This document shows, piece after piece, positions 1 through 10,689 of a DNA stretch of 39,485 bases; position 1 is the stretch's first letter; each line of letters begins with the position of its first letter. Position numbers and translations under genes: made by a program. The notes beneath the pieces are model-generated. The model saw nothing but the letters and a program-made list of their open reading frames with translations. It searched no databases and was not told where the DNA came from. The stretch is from Phoronis australis (lineage: Eukaryota; Phoronida; Phoronidae). The DNA lies in assembly GCA_002633005.1 (NCBI GenBank), contig NMRA01000234.1, positions 514,482 through 553,966 of the forward strand. Reading direction: 5' to 3'.

Positions 1-358
1 ACGGACGATGACGACTTTAGGATGATTCTGACTACCGGTATGCCTCTAGTGGCAATTTTAGTATTTGCCTCTAGTGGCAATTTTAGTATTTTACATTGAC
101 CTCTGTATTTTCATAGGTCTTCACTTGTATACTTTGTGTTACTTCGTGACTATGAAGGAAAAGTTCCAAGTAGAAATTTGTTTCTGGCATTCTAATGCTG
201 TTCTAATCTCGTTTGTTGGTAAATTTGTTTTTAATTCTATGTTTCTGGGGTGCTTTAAGCAACTGGTGTATAGGATGTGCTTGTATTATGAAGATTACTC
301 ACATTTTGCCCCTAGCCTATTGAGGAGACAATGACCATGCCTTTCCATTTTGCTAAGT
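1..358 (+). repeat. Fragment of the 23.6-26.0 kb tandem-repeat element (copy of 24685-25042)
   Basis: This stretch aligns without gaps to 24685-25042 (constant offset 24684). I counted about a dozen substitutions by eye, so identity is roughly 96-97%. It starts in the element's conserved block (ACGGACGATGACGACTTTAGG) and includes a doubled GCCTCTAGTGGCAATTTTAGTA motif. The similarity ends near 358, where the two flanks diverge. The open frame inside it (65-334) has a counterpart at 24749-25018, but both sit in repeat DNA and show no protein family features, so I do not call a gene. Confidence 0.85.
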
Positions 359-1428
359 AAGTGTTTCATAATAAGCGCTCAATGCTCTATTTACCAAGAG
401 TTCCCCCTCAACTTTTGAGAATTTCCAATTAAGCGCTCACAGTTCAGGCTAGTGCCCATCATAGCTCACTACAAACGATCGCATGTGGTTTGAAATTGTT
501 ACGCAGCCTATATATTGAGTCACTCTCATTTTACACAACAACAAATTCAGTTTTCACAGAAAACGTCTTTTCTCAATTTGTAAAAAAACAAACCTGGCTT
601 TGTTTTATACCTCCGAAAGAAAGTCAAGAATTGTGACTGCGTCATTTTGTGACTGGCCTATTTTCCCCGTACATGGAAGATATTGAGCAGCAATCTTGAC
701 TTACCCAATGGAAACTGCACGGATTCGGGAATTATTGTGAGGCTTTTCATTTCATGGAAAACTAATTGTTGAATACTTAAACAGCATAAGTCCAACATTT
801 TTGTTGTGAAATTTGCACTGATTTGTACCCGCGCATCTATATACGTCATTCAGCTAGGGCAAAGTTTCACAGATTTTTTCAAGAGGATGTCTTTCAAACG
901 TCCAGTTAAGTTGCAAAGTTTGGGCTGCGAATAAGAAATGGAGGGAGTTTGCACTCAAAGTTAGTTGGGATCATTAACGGCATTAATGACAGCCATATAG
1001 CAGGGTATTTTTTCATCGAACATTTTCTCCTTTTGCACATTTCAAACTTAGCCACTCTAATGCACGTGTTAGGGAGCACTGATGCAACTTTCACGTCGGC
1101 AACAGCCTTTGAATGTCAGTTGTGAAGAACAGTAATGCCGTACCTGCGTGTAAGAACTCAATTTTGCGACCTGAAATTTGTGAGTATTTATCGCCGCGGG
1201 AAAGAGCGTAATCTTAACATTTTCTCGATGATTTAAAAGCTATTTATTGGCGTAAAATGGCGGGAAAATTTTGCAACCTAGCATTCATGAATTCGACCTG
1301 AATTTTGAAAATGCGACCTGGGATTTTGGCTAGATCGCAAAATGCGACTTGGCGATTTTCATAGCATCGAGCCCTGCCATGTATGTGTTACACGAAGTGT
1401 GTGATAAATTTGTATACCTGTGTTTCAG
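359..1428. other. Intergenic or intronic stretch with no recognised gene
   Basis: I see no convincing exon here. From about 1160 to 1380 there are degenerate repetitions of a TTTTGCGACCTG-like motif (GCGACCTGAAATTTG, ATGCGACCTGGGATTTT, ATGCGACTTGGCGATTTT), which looks like an old simple repeat. The stretch may be the last intron of the plus-strand gene whose terminal exon starts at 1429. Confidence 0.5.
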
Positions 1429-1524
1429 GAAACTTTGGAGAGTCATCTAGACAGTATAGACAAAGAGCTGGGATCCATAAGAATGGCACTGAAACGAAAT
1501 CATGTGCTCAAGACTAATATTTAG
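1429..1524 (+). CDS. Probable terminal coding exon of an unidentified gene
   Basis: A consensus 3' splice site (TGTATACCTGTGTTTCAG) ends at 1428. Reading from 1429 in phase 0 gives 31 codons and then TAG at 1522-1524. The peptide starts ETLESHLDSIDKELGSI and continues RMALKRNHVLKTNI. Leucine and isoleucine fall at heptad-like spacing, which suggests a short C-terminal coiled coil. A 3'UTR-like stretch follows, with AATAAA at 1660. I do not recognise the protein. A second frame (phase 1 upstream exon, starting NFGESSRQYRQ) is also open for nearly the same length, so the frame rests on the more protein-like composition of the first. Upstream exons were not found and probably lie to the left or in 359-1428. 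Confidence 0.45.
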   Translation, partial: ETLESHLDSIDKELGSIRMALKRNHVLKTNI

Positions 1525-1659
1525 TTCTGGTGTGGATAATTCAAGTTAGTGTTTACCCTTAGTGTGGTACAAAATTGTTGGAGGACTCTTAGTGTGAGAA
1601 TAGTTACTGTTGATTGTGAACTTATTATTTCACATTGATTCCTTTGTGTTGTAAGTGCA

Positions 1660-1665
1660 AATAAA
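1660..1665 (+). terminator. Poly(A) signal AATAAA
   Basis: A canonical AATAAA lies 135 bases after the stop of the exon ending at 1524, in an AT-rich 3'UTR-like context. Transcript cleavage would be expected some 10-30 bases downstream. Confidence 0.45.
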
Positions 1666-1871
1666 TACACAGCACTTTAACTGTACCTGTGTCAATTTAA
1701 GTCTCAATGCTTTATTAGAAGTAAGAATGAGTTGAACTCAAAGAATGGTTAATGTGTAAATAGTCTTGAATCTTGTCAATTCTGTTAAACAATTATTGCA
1801 TGTTAGTGATATTACAATTATTATTAAAATTGGTATTATTTTTTCTTATTGGTTCGTTCTTTTTGCATTGT

Positions 1872-3166
1872 CCTTTTTATGCACCCACTCATTTATGCCG
1901 CTATCCCTGTCCATCCGTCGCCGTCCGCTGCTGTATGTCCAAGACCCCTGGATGGAGTTCGATGAAATATTGCAGACATGGGTGGGACGGCATGAACAAA
2001 TTTTCGGGCAAATCCAATTCAGTACCTGCGTGGGCCTCTCTGGTAATTTTGTTTTTTTAACATTTTCCTGGACAGTATGTTCAGTGTTCCAGGACAGATT
2101 TTCATGAGGTATCTATTAAAGAGACAATGTCATCTCGTTTTTGAATGGATTCAACATTTCCTGCGCCACCTAGTGGTATTTTTTACTGTTTTCGAGCATC
2201 CCTCTGTCTGTTAGTCAAACCACACAAAGGGTGATTAGGAACTGTGAAGAGGGCGGCTGATGATGATGTTCGGAAGGCTCCAACTACTGTGTCATCTAGT
2301 GGCAATTCAGTTGCCTCTGCGGTTGTACCTCATGATTACTGCTAGAACTTTGTCAGATTTGGAAAGTGTAGCTTTATGGAAATGACAAGAGATGACGACT
2401 TTGGGACGGATCGGACAGCCACTGTGTCTCCTAGTGACATTTTTCCCTCTGCATGTTCGGGGAGTTCCTTAATGGATATACATAAAATTTGGCAAATCTG
2501 AGATGACACCACCTTCTCAATTTCGGACGGATTTGACATATTTTGCACCACCTAGTGGCTACTTCTGTTTGAGTCTGCCTCTCTATTGGCCAAATCACTG
2601 AAGGAAAATTTGGCATGTGTACATTCTGGGAAGTGCATGGCTGACGGCGATTTTGAAAGGCTTCAACTGCTGTGGCGCTCTCTTGTGGCAACTAGATTTT
2701 TTGTCGTCTTGACGGATCTTCATGAAATTTTGATTCGTGTTTCTATTGAGAAAAGTGCAACTCAGTGACGCGGATTTTAGAACACCAGTCTGACTGCTAC
2801 GGAATCGCAACTTTTTGTAAGCGTTTGTCGTTATGTCTACCAAGTTTCGTGATTTCGTGAAACATGGTTACTGTCCTGTAGGCAACTGTACCTGCCCTAT
2901 TTCAGATGGATTTGACCAACGTTGTGCACTCTAGTGGCGTTTCTTTTGTGTTTGTCCTCTTAGTCTTTTGCCGTCCTGCCCTCCAAAATTCTTCAAGAAT
3001 CGTGATGAAGACAGACGTTTTCATATTGTAGAGGTTATTCTGAATTGCACCATCTAGTAGAGATTCTTATTTAGTCAACTAGTATTTTTTCGTTCCGCAA
3101 TCATCTGTATGCGCTGTATGAGATGCAGACGGTGAGTACATAACAACGTCCGCGTTGCCCCTTGTT
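1872..3166 (+). mobile_element. Old diverged copy of the palindrome/hairpin-ended tandem-repeat element
   Basis: The left end (TTTTTATGCACCCACTCATT, then a CCGTC-rich patch and CCGCTGCTGTATGTCC) matches the better-preserved left ends at 23.63 and 39.13 kb. Internal sub-repeats carry CTAGTGG-type motifs at about 2163, 2290, 2425, 2548, 2672, 2927 and 3048. The right end (CAACGTCCGCGTTG, then CCCCTTGTT) matches the hairpin plus CTCTTGTT seen at 25139 and 25946. This gives a nearly full-length but heavily mutated copy of about 1.3 kb. No transposase-like frame is present. Confidence 0.7.
2163..2176 (+). promoter_or_regulatory. CTCF-consensus-like site
   Basis: GCGCCACCTAGTGG fits the reverse complement of the CTCF core (CCASYAGRKGGC as I recall it). 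It sits in the old element copy. Confidence 0.3.
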
Positions 3167-3329
3167 TAAGTCGTAATCAGTTAACAATCCTACCTTTTTG
3201 GTAAGCACAGAAAGGGAGTTGCTAACTAGAGAATGGAAAGTCTGGCAGTTCAGTCGAAGTAATCATCGACTCATTAACGCATTTACTTTGGCCCCGTGCG
3301 TTTATGTTGAATAAATTGACAGTAGGATA

Positions 3330-3775
3330 ACAAGTCTGGAATATATCATAATGGCGTTTCGGATGACATTGCCATTTTTATGACGCGATTTGGACCCTCA
3401 AATTGGAACTTAGAAATGTATTATATTATTTTTTTTTTCAAAAAATGTGCCAGTCTTTGATTTTTTCCGATTCAGATAACCACGGGAGGCAATTTGGCAT
3501 TAGATTTTTTTTTACAAAATCATGTGTTTGGATTATTAATCAGTGTTGTCCGACAACGGCTGCACCCATTGTATAGGACGGTACTTCCGGAGAGTTCAGA
3601 AGGATTGCCGACTGACCAGGTTCATAGCCAGGTAGCAATTTTCGAAGTGTTTAGTAACTTACAGAGGTACGTAAATGTGGCCTAATAATTACCATTGTTT
3701 TTAATATTTGCATTTTAATTTTATTTGACTGGGTCCACGTCATTTTGACGTCACACTAAACAATTCAAGCACTAA
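3330..3775. repeat. Dispersed repeat R2, uninterrupted copy
   Basis: The left part (ATGACGCGATTTGGACC..., GATTCAGATAACCACGGGAG) matches 5285-5477. The right part (ACGTAAATGTGGCCTAAT, ATTTGACTGGGTCC) matches 7090-7235. This copy therefore shows R2 without the T1 insertion. It ends in a palindromic patch containing the CRE-type octamer TGACGTCA at 3746-3753. The edges are approximate, and no coding capacity is apparent. Confidence 0.65.
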
Positions 3776-4065
3776 GCAAGCAGGATAGAGGGACATTTGT
3801 TCAATTCGTTTATTTCAGTCTGAATTTGCTTGATGACAGCGATGCTCATTGCATAAAACTATTGGTTTCGTCCTGTCTTTAGTTGCTTATTTCTTTTTGC
3901 CTTTCTTCACCAGGTAGTGCTGTTTACAGTAAGGCGCGCCTTGCCACTCAAAAAAGCTGGTGTCTCCGAACGCCTCATTGCATTCCTGAAATATCTTTAT
4001 AATGACGCACTGTGCAGGGAATGCTGAGTTAGTGAATGACCATCACCGAGACTTTCGTTTCTTTT
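3776..4065. other. Unassigned spacer
   Basis: Nothing recognisable is present between R2 and the MITE starting at 4066. Confidence 0.4.
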
Positions 4066-4340
4066 CATGCGCGCACCCTGGGGGTTGGGCTCGGGGGCTC
4101 GAACGAGCCCCCCCCCTCCCCATTTGGCGAAATGGACAAAATGGTCCGCCTCTGAGACACAAAAAGTCCGTGGAAATGAAACAAAAGTCCACAAAAAGTC
4201 CACTATACAAGCGCAAACACGCAATTTACAGTGGTGGCCCCGTTTTTTTTTAGTCCGCCCGCATTTTTGTTACCAAAAGGTCCACAACGTCAGGAGTTTG
4301 AGCCCCCCCATATTGGAGGCTGGCGGGGTGCGTGCATGCG
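4066..4340. mobile_element. MITE of the CATGCGCGCACCC family
   Basis: The left end CATGCGCGCACCC is inverted at the right end (GGGTGCGTGCATGCG, ending at 4340). Internal landmarks GGGGGCTCGAA, CATTTGGCGAA, GGTCCGCCTCTGAGA and AAAAAGTCC recur in the foldback complex at 28861-29345, and the right end recurs at 33150-33222. The size of about 275 bp and lack of coding potential fit a non-autonomous DNA transposon. The target duplication is not clear to me. Confidence 0.7.
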
Positions 4341-5284
4341 TTTGCTGATAACTGACTTATCCAAGGACATTTTCTAGCAACCATCATGTAGGGACCAAGA
4401 AAAGTGTCTAAATCTGAAACTTTCAAAGAGAGGCAATCAAAAATAGGTTTTCTATAAAATGGGACTTCTAAGAATTTTTGAAAAAAAATCATAAATTGCA
4501 TCAAGCGAAAAAGAAATGATCATGTCGAAACCTTTAACTGTTTTTGAGACTTCGTCTAGAACGTTTATTTTAAAAGAAATTTGATCAGGTTGATGGTGCC
4601 ATGATTGTTTTGCTATGAACGTGCCTTTCTTTTTCCCTAAACTTATGGAAAATACATGGCCACGTGACTCAATTGGTACAAGTTTTTAAAAAATAATCAA
4701 ATTTTACAGAGTTTTCAGTCAGAATACATAAATATATATACTTTTATTATTGAGTTTTGTAGGTATACTTTTACTATTGAGTTTTGTAGGTATATGGCCA
4801 AATACACAGACATATACATGACTTTATATAATGGTATGGTTGCTTGCTGTGATGCCAGAGGACTAATTGAAATTTGGAAAACTGTAGGGTACAACTAGGT
4901 ATTGTACTAAATAGTTGTTTCGATTCTGCATTTGGGTTAGGAACGGGGACTTGTACTATATCAAATATCTACGACTTGCAAAACTAGGCATCGTCCAATT
5001 ACGTGGATGTTGGCTTTTACCAAGTTATAGGCATTTGGTTGTGATTTCAGGCCCCAGTCTTGTACTGGTGAGCGATTAATGCCTGCCAGGACTTTGTCAT
5101 ATTTCACGGTTTGAAAAAACAACGAAAGAATCTCAGTGAATGCCATTACTAACGAGTACACTCGCAACGCAACTGTTTTATAAGTAGAAACAAAATATAT
5201 TCTGCCTACTCAGAATTCTTATACTGCTTAACAAAATGTAAGGTTCTAGGGAGTTTGCTAATTGGTGGTAAATTTTGCTGTTTT
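4341..5284. other. AT-rich spacer with a small tandem duplication
   Basis: No gene is seen. At about 4741-4795 the stretch ACTTTTATTATTGAGTTTTG plus TAGGTAT is repeated twice in tandem. Nothing else stands out. Confidence 0.5.
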
Positions 5285-5477
5285 TAACATATGGTATTCG
5301 AGTGTTTAGTGACGATGTCTCTGCCACTATTACGACGCGACTTGGACCAGTACACGGGCAGTCACATCTCATCTTTTAAGCTTTGCGAGTCGTGGATTAT
5401 TTTCTGATTCAGGTAACCACGAAAGCAATTTAGGACTTGAAAAGTTTTTCATAATGATGTATTTGGCTTAGTCGGTC
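5285..5477. repeat. Left part of an interrupted R2 repeat
   Basis: This matches the left half of the intact copy at 3330-3775 (ACGACGCGACTTGGACC, GATTCAGGTAACCACGAAAG, ATGATGTATTTGGCTTA). It stops where the T1 terminal inverted repeat begins at 5478. The right half resumes at 7090. Confidence 0.6.
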
Positions 5478-7089
5478 CATAGAACTCTAGCTCTGTAATG
5501 CCAACCCTGGTCTCGCGGCCACTGAAGTGGCGCCAGCCACACAAGCGTGAGAGTTGTTTGCATTCGGTTTGTTCCAGTGCGTGTACTTGCTATGGCAAAA
5601 GCAAAAGATAAATAATTTAACTCAAAACAATTACCATTTCGCATACCTGACTGCTTTAAAAACATTTTTTGATTCTAAAAAAGAGTGTTACTAAAATGTG
5701 AAAAACAATATGAAAATAAAAAGGAAATTAACCAGAGAGGTTATACAAATGACTAGTTAAGCCAATAGGGAAATAATTTCAACGATTCAAAAGATTTCTA
5801 CCCTAGACAAAGATTTTATATAATTATAGATCCCTCAAACTGGTTGTGGATAATTTAGTCAGGTATTCATCAAAAATTATACATTATCATTAATTGGACA
5901 TTTGGTGCTGTTTGAAAAATTACATTCGTCAGAGTAAAAATGCACAATCCGATAAACTGCTCCAATTATCCGAAATTTGCAGATAAAGATTTTGTGATAG
6001 ATAAAGTGGTTAAACATCTATCACGTGACTTTGTGCTGTCACACTTCTTGCAGTGCTAGACTTTCCATAAAAGTTTAGAAATAAATTCTTTTCTTCATAA
6101 AGTAAAAGTTAGTGATCCCGATACATGTAGTGTGTTACCGTAAACAAGAAACATTGAAATACATTTTACGATTGTTATGTTACTAAAGAAAGTGGTCCCC
6201 GGAAAATAACCATATTCATAAAACGAGACAATAATATTTGGAACATTTTTTGCATTGCAGTTACGATCAACATTCAAGAACGAAAAACGAAACAACTGGA
6301 TTGAAAAGCGGGACTTCAGGATAAAAAGCGGTACATCTGGGTCTAAGCCAAAACGCTGTTAGCAACACGAAGAACTGGATTGGGTTCTTTTACAAGATAA
6401 ACTTATCATTTTTTAAAATATTATTTCACGGGTATAAAAAATACTAATGTAAACAGTAGGCCTACTTCTTAAAAATTAAATGAACAAAAAACGGCATCTG
6501 GGCAACAGATAAACATTGCACAAATGAATTAATATCGAAACAATTGTACACGCATGCACACACACTCACGCGCGCGCGCGCACACACACACACGTACATA
6601 CACGTACATACACGTACATACACACACTTAGCTAAGCAATTACGAGTAATTTTTCGAAATTTACATAAACACAACTAGCTGTTTTAGGGCCTAAACTTTT
6701 CACTTAGTAGGCCAAATGTAACTTCTTTCCGTAAAATAGTGGAGCTGAAAAGATATCAGAGGCCAATCTACTTCCGGCATCCACTCAGGCCCCAGGTCGC
6801 TGCTTATAAAGAATGACCTGTGTAACTGCCGGGTTTGTTGACTAATTTTGCCAATAAATTGCTGATTGTATGGAACCGGACCTCAAGAGTCTCACTTGAT
6901 GAACAATAACAACAAAATGAAAATGAAGCAATTAAATTATGATTGATTTGATAACTACAACTCTCGACCAAAACTCAGGTCGAGCGTGCGGCAGGAAATT
7001 CTCAGTGCAAACTCGAGGTCGCAAGCTCTAATAATAGAATACATAGGTCAGAAGTACGGGAGTTGGCATTATAGGGCTAGAGTTCTATG
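5478..7089. mobile_element. Non-autonomous DNA transposon T1, copy 1 (1.6 kb), inserted into R2
   Basis: The ends are inverted repeats of about 28 bp: the left begins CATAGAACTCTAGC and continues through ATGCCAAC, and the right ends GGCTAGAGTTCTATG. The insertion separates the two halves of an R2 repeat. A second copy at 28051-30353 shares these ends and an internal segment (5660-5880 here, 29510-29745 there; landmark AACCAGAGAGGTTAT). The right quarter (6835-7089) recurs at 21800-22045. No transposase frame is visible, so mobilisation in trans is inferred. Confidence 0.65.
6548..6630. repeat. Alternating CA/CG microsatellite
   Basis: (CA)n, (CG)n, (CA)n and then a 10-bp tandem CACGTACATA repeated about three times. 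Pure alternating purine-pyrimidine runs of this kind can adopt Z-DNA. It lies inside T1 copy 1. Confidence 0.9.
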
Positions 7090-7235
7090 CACCCATTGAG
7101 TTGAGAAGCATTAAGATTGACCAGGTCCATAGTATACGTAAATGTGCTCTAATTATTATCATTGTTTTTAATTTTGCATTTTAATGTTATTTGACTGGGT
7201 CCAAAGCGTCAAAATGACGTCATACCAATCAAGTG
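7090..7235. repeat. Right part of the interrupted R2 repeat
   Basis: This resumes R2 after T1: CACCCATTG, GACCAGGTCCATAG, ACGTAAATGTGCTCTAAT and ATTTGACTGGGTCC match 3570-3775. It also keeps the TGACGTCA octamer (7215-7222). Confidence 0.6.
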
Positions 7236-9566
7236 AATAGCTAGCCATGAGATCCGTTCTACATTGCACCATTATAGTCTAGTAATCTATGATTGCATCA
7301 AGACGAGTTTGGGTAGTAGAACTTATACGCTTGTTACCTGGACTGCGTTCCATAGATGCAGGAATTTTGAGAGTAAAACTAGTGTGAACACGCGCTTGCC
7401 TTGCAATACTTGGCGACATCTCGCGAAGACTCGCGTGAGAAAGTGGTTTTGCGAAATTCTTACGTCTATGGAGCGCAGCCCAGCATGCACTTGTAATACA
7501 TTATCGCTAGTGCAATAATGGGTGATATATAATTATGAAATACGGTAGCCAGTGCTACATATACTAGGCCGTGGGCTGTACGTAGGGCACAAGAGGCTTA
7601 TAAAATCATTTCTGCTACGAAATTTGGGGGGATTTTGTTTTGTTTTTTTGATATCACAAGCCATTGTGTTATATAAAATTGAAAAGTCCCCGCTTTGGTT
7701 GTATATTTCCACGAACAATGTTTTGATACGATGCATCAAGTCACAAATCACGCACATTTTTTTTATATTTTTACCTCCAAAATGCTAATTGATAGCAATG
7801 AGCATCTACCTGGTGGTGAAATTTAGAAGTAACATTGCCAACCATTTAATGTCGTTATTGAAGTTGCAAAAGGACGTGTTTAGACAAAAAGTGACTATGG
7901 TTTTGACCATTCAAAAAGAACATCCTCAAGTTTTAAAATGTTTGATTTGACTATGTTTCAAAGGAAAATGTATTTTCTAAAAACCTTATTACAGTGCTCT
8001 TAATAAAACGGCGAGTTCATCCCTAAAACTCCACCCTCTTTATTCTTCCATCCAACCACGTGCTCATTCTCATCAGACGATGCTCCCCAAACCTGTTGAC
8101 ACCCACCTCGATGTTCCTCCATTGCCGTGTCCCCTCGATTCTTTGTCTCCCGAAATCGATGTTCTCCAAGCCTGGTAATCCCTCTATCTGTTAATTAAAT
8201 TTCTGCTCGACGTATTGGCGAACATCACATGCATAGGCTCGTATGCGCAAAATGGACACTTTTCAGAGGTGTTGAATTAGAATGAGTGGCACCCTAGGGT
8301 GACTTTTCAATGTACAGGATAAGCGCAAAATTGATACAGGTTTTGACCAGAGGAGAACTTTTTAGAAGACAAAGCGATGGATTCATAGTTGGACGGCTGC
8401 CATTGCAAAATTGGATATTCGTCATACTTTTCAGGGGTAGATGCTTTTGTTTAATAAAACGCGAACAAAAATATGGCCAGAATAGGTACATGTCAAGGGA
8501 CGAGCGTTAAATGTTTGCTATATAATGTAAAAGTCGACTAACAAAAACGTCTGATTATCCAGTATGAATAAAACTTGAAATGTCACCCTTACTATAACGA
8601 AACCAGCCATTCCAAGATTTCAACGCGACCCCGCAGCAATATTGGGCGTGGGGGAACGTCGGGATCCGAGGACATAACTGCGGGATAACATTGGACATGA
8701 AGAACGGAAGCCTACCTGTGAACTTCGAGACAAGGTATCGTCAGAAGTTGAATTCTGGTATTCTAGGTATTGAGTAACACCGTTATGAACCCGAGAAGGG
8801 TATCAAAAACATTTAAGAATAAAAAAATACCTTTCTTTCCAAAAACGAAGTTAAATTGATTTTTTGCTAAACTAATGAAATTTTTTTGCAAGTGTGTTTG
8901 TTTTGTACTTTACCAAAGTTGTTGACTGGTTTTAGTAACAACACTTAACCAAATCCAGGTAAGTTTTAGAACACTGAAAGGGTCAAAATTCAAAAAGGAT
9001 CGAATCTACCCCTCTGGAAGTGTTCAAAAGTTGTCAAAAATGAGGAATGAATAAAAAATATCTGGTAATGATCACATATTTTTATTATGATAAAACAACA
9101 AAAATATTCAGAATTAAAAAAAAACAAGTCAAATTAGCAACGACCATTGATCAAATATCAAAAAGGTTGACCCAAGTAAGTCGCAAAATGAAAAAATGCA
9201 AGTAACACACTTTAATAAGTTTGTAGGTTAAAGAGGTCTGGAACGCGGTAAACAGGCTAAATTGCAACATTGAAAGTGGTTCTCTGCCACTGAAACAGAA
9301 TTCAACCTGCTCACCAGGTATTTTTGAGGTTTGTTTGTAAAGATTTTTAATTTCTGTTGACATCAAAGCATTTTCTTTTAGTTTCAAATTTCAAAAACGA
9401 CCAGTAAACTGTTCGCCACCTCGTCGATTTTTCTCCCACAAAGCGAAGCACGTCTCCTTATTTAGTATGGCAAGACATAGACGTAGCACTTTTCCCTTAT
9501 ATGGAAAATGTGACCTTTAACCTAAAGCAAGTGTCAGCGCATTTATCATAAGTGGGAGGGAAATCA
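7236..9566. other. Long unassigned stretch
   Basis: No gene or repeat that I can support. A proline-rich open stretch on the plus strand around 7980-8180 ends in TAA but has no start, no good donor and no family signature. Two poly-A or poly-T rich areas (about 8820-8890, 9040-9130) look like low-complexity DNA. The missing 3' exons of the minus-strand LIM gene could lie here or further left, but I searched for WHP/HFxC-type LIM codons on the minus strand and found none. Confidence 0.5.
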
Positions 9567-9969
9567 GGGCCCGGTCTCTAATCTTTATACTCGAAACGAA
9601 CTCGAAACTATTTTTGGCAATTTCTCTGCTCCATTTGTGCGAACTTAAGATAATTGGTTATCAGACTGTGCTCGAATACATTATAGTTTATGCATAGGAG
9701 TATCTAGTTCAAGTTTGCCCTTGAAGACCCTTATATTCGTGCTACAAACTCGAGTAAAAATTCGAAATTTCGAGTTCAAACTCGAACTTATTTCTTTAAT
9801 ATTGGGTTTGCAAACTGTGAACTAAGGGCAATAAATTATCTACGTTAGTTATTGTGTACTCGAGCATAGAATAATAGACACTTATCTTGAGTTCGCCCAA
9901 AAGTAGAGTAGATGATGCCAAAACTAATTTCGAGTTCCATTTCGAGTAAAAAGATTGGAGACCGGGCCC
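9567..9969. mobile_element. 403-bp foldback MITE with GGGCCC ends
   Basis: The element begins GGGCCCGGTCTCTAATCTTT and ends with its near-exact inverse (AAAGATTGGAGACCGGGCCC). The inversion continues through TACTCGAAACGAACTCGAAA and, imperfectly, across the whole element to a centre near 9768 (landmarks GCGAACTTAAGATAA and TTTGCCCTTGAAG have inverted partners). The transcript or single strand would form one hairpin with arms of about 200 nt. No frame is present. Flanks (ATCA left, AGAA right) do not give a clear target duplication. Confidence 0.85.
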
Positions 9970-10689
9970 AGAAACTATACGATAATCACAGTTTTCTTCG
10001 CGCGTAGTTCAAAAATCGAGAATTTTGTCATTGTTTCTGGAAATTTGCTCACAGTGGAAAGTGAATTGCTCTGTACTAGATGTTGCGAGATGGTACTTTC
10101 GTCAGGAATTGTTTAAAAGACACTTTTGACGAGCTTTCGCGTTCCAAGCCTCTTTAGTTTTGAAAATATTCACCGATATTGGCATTGTTCGTAATGGATA
10201 TCACTCGAGCAGAACCGGATATGTGAAGATTTCCCCAGTACACGCAAAAGGTTCATTTTTGCATCATTCAATGAATATAACCAATGAGATATCTCATTGA
10301 AGATGACAAATTGAATCCTCTCAGTTTCTGAGCTTGTGATTGACCAAAGAGGCTGCAAGCAGCGCCACCTCTTGCTAATTGATGAGAGCATAAACATCTA
10401 CTTTTTACAAAAATGACGAACTTAAAATGCGGGAACTTTTCGAATATCTAATGGTTGAAACTATATCTAGACACACAAAATATATGAAATTACTCCTCAG
10501 ATATGATCATAGGGTGAAAAGACTGGAGTCTGGAGCTACAGCCCACGGCCTGTACAGTTGGACGTGCAGTGCACCGTNCACCCCCCTCCCCCAGTACGTC
10601 TCAACAAGGAGCTTTTAGTGCTTTTCATCAGGGATGATGTCGAGAAAAATGTTTGACGGATTCAATGAACCTTGACAAACACGTCATGT
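9970..10689. other. Unassigned stretch containing one ambiguous base
   Basis: No gene is seen. The single N at 10578 sits in a C-rich run and looks like an uncalled base rather than a gap. The sequence ACAGCCCACGGCCT near 10540 is inverted at about 7565, hinting at an old dispersed repeat. Confidence 0.4.

Noticed and set aside
65-334. 89-codon frame, with a near-identical partner at 24749-25018
   Set aside because: Conservation follows from the two being copies of one repeat. No family features, and other copies of the repeat unit do not keep the frame.
7980-8180. Proline-rich open stretch ending in TAA
   Set aside because: It follows an acceptor-like TTATTACAG, but no donor, homology or coding periodicity could be argued.
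10578-10578. Single N as an assembly gap
   Set aside because: Unlike 19944, flanks show no duplication; it sits in a C-rich run and is probably an uncalled base.
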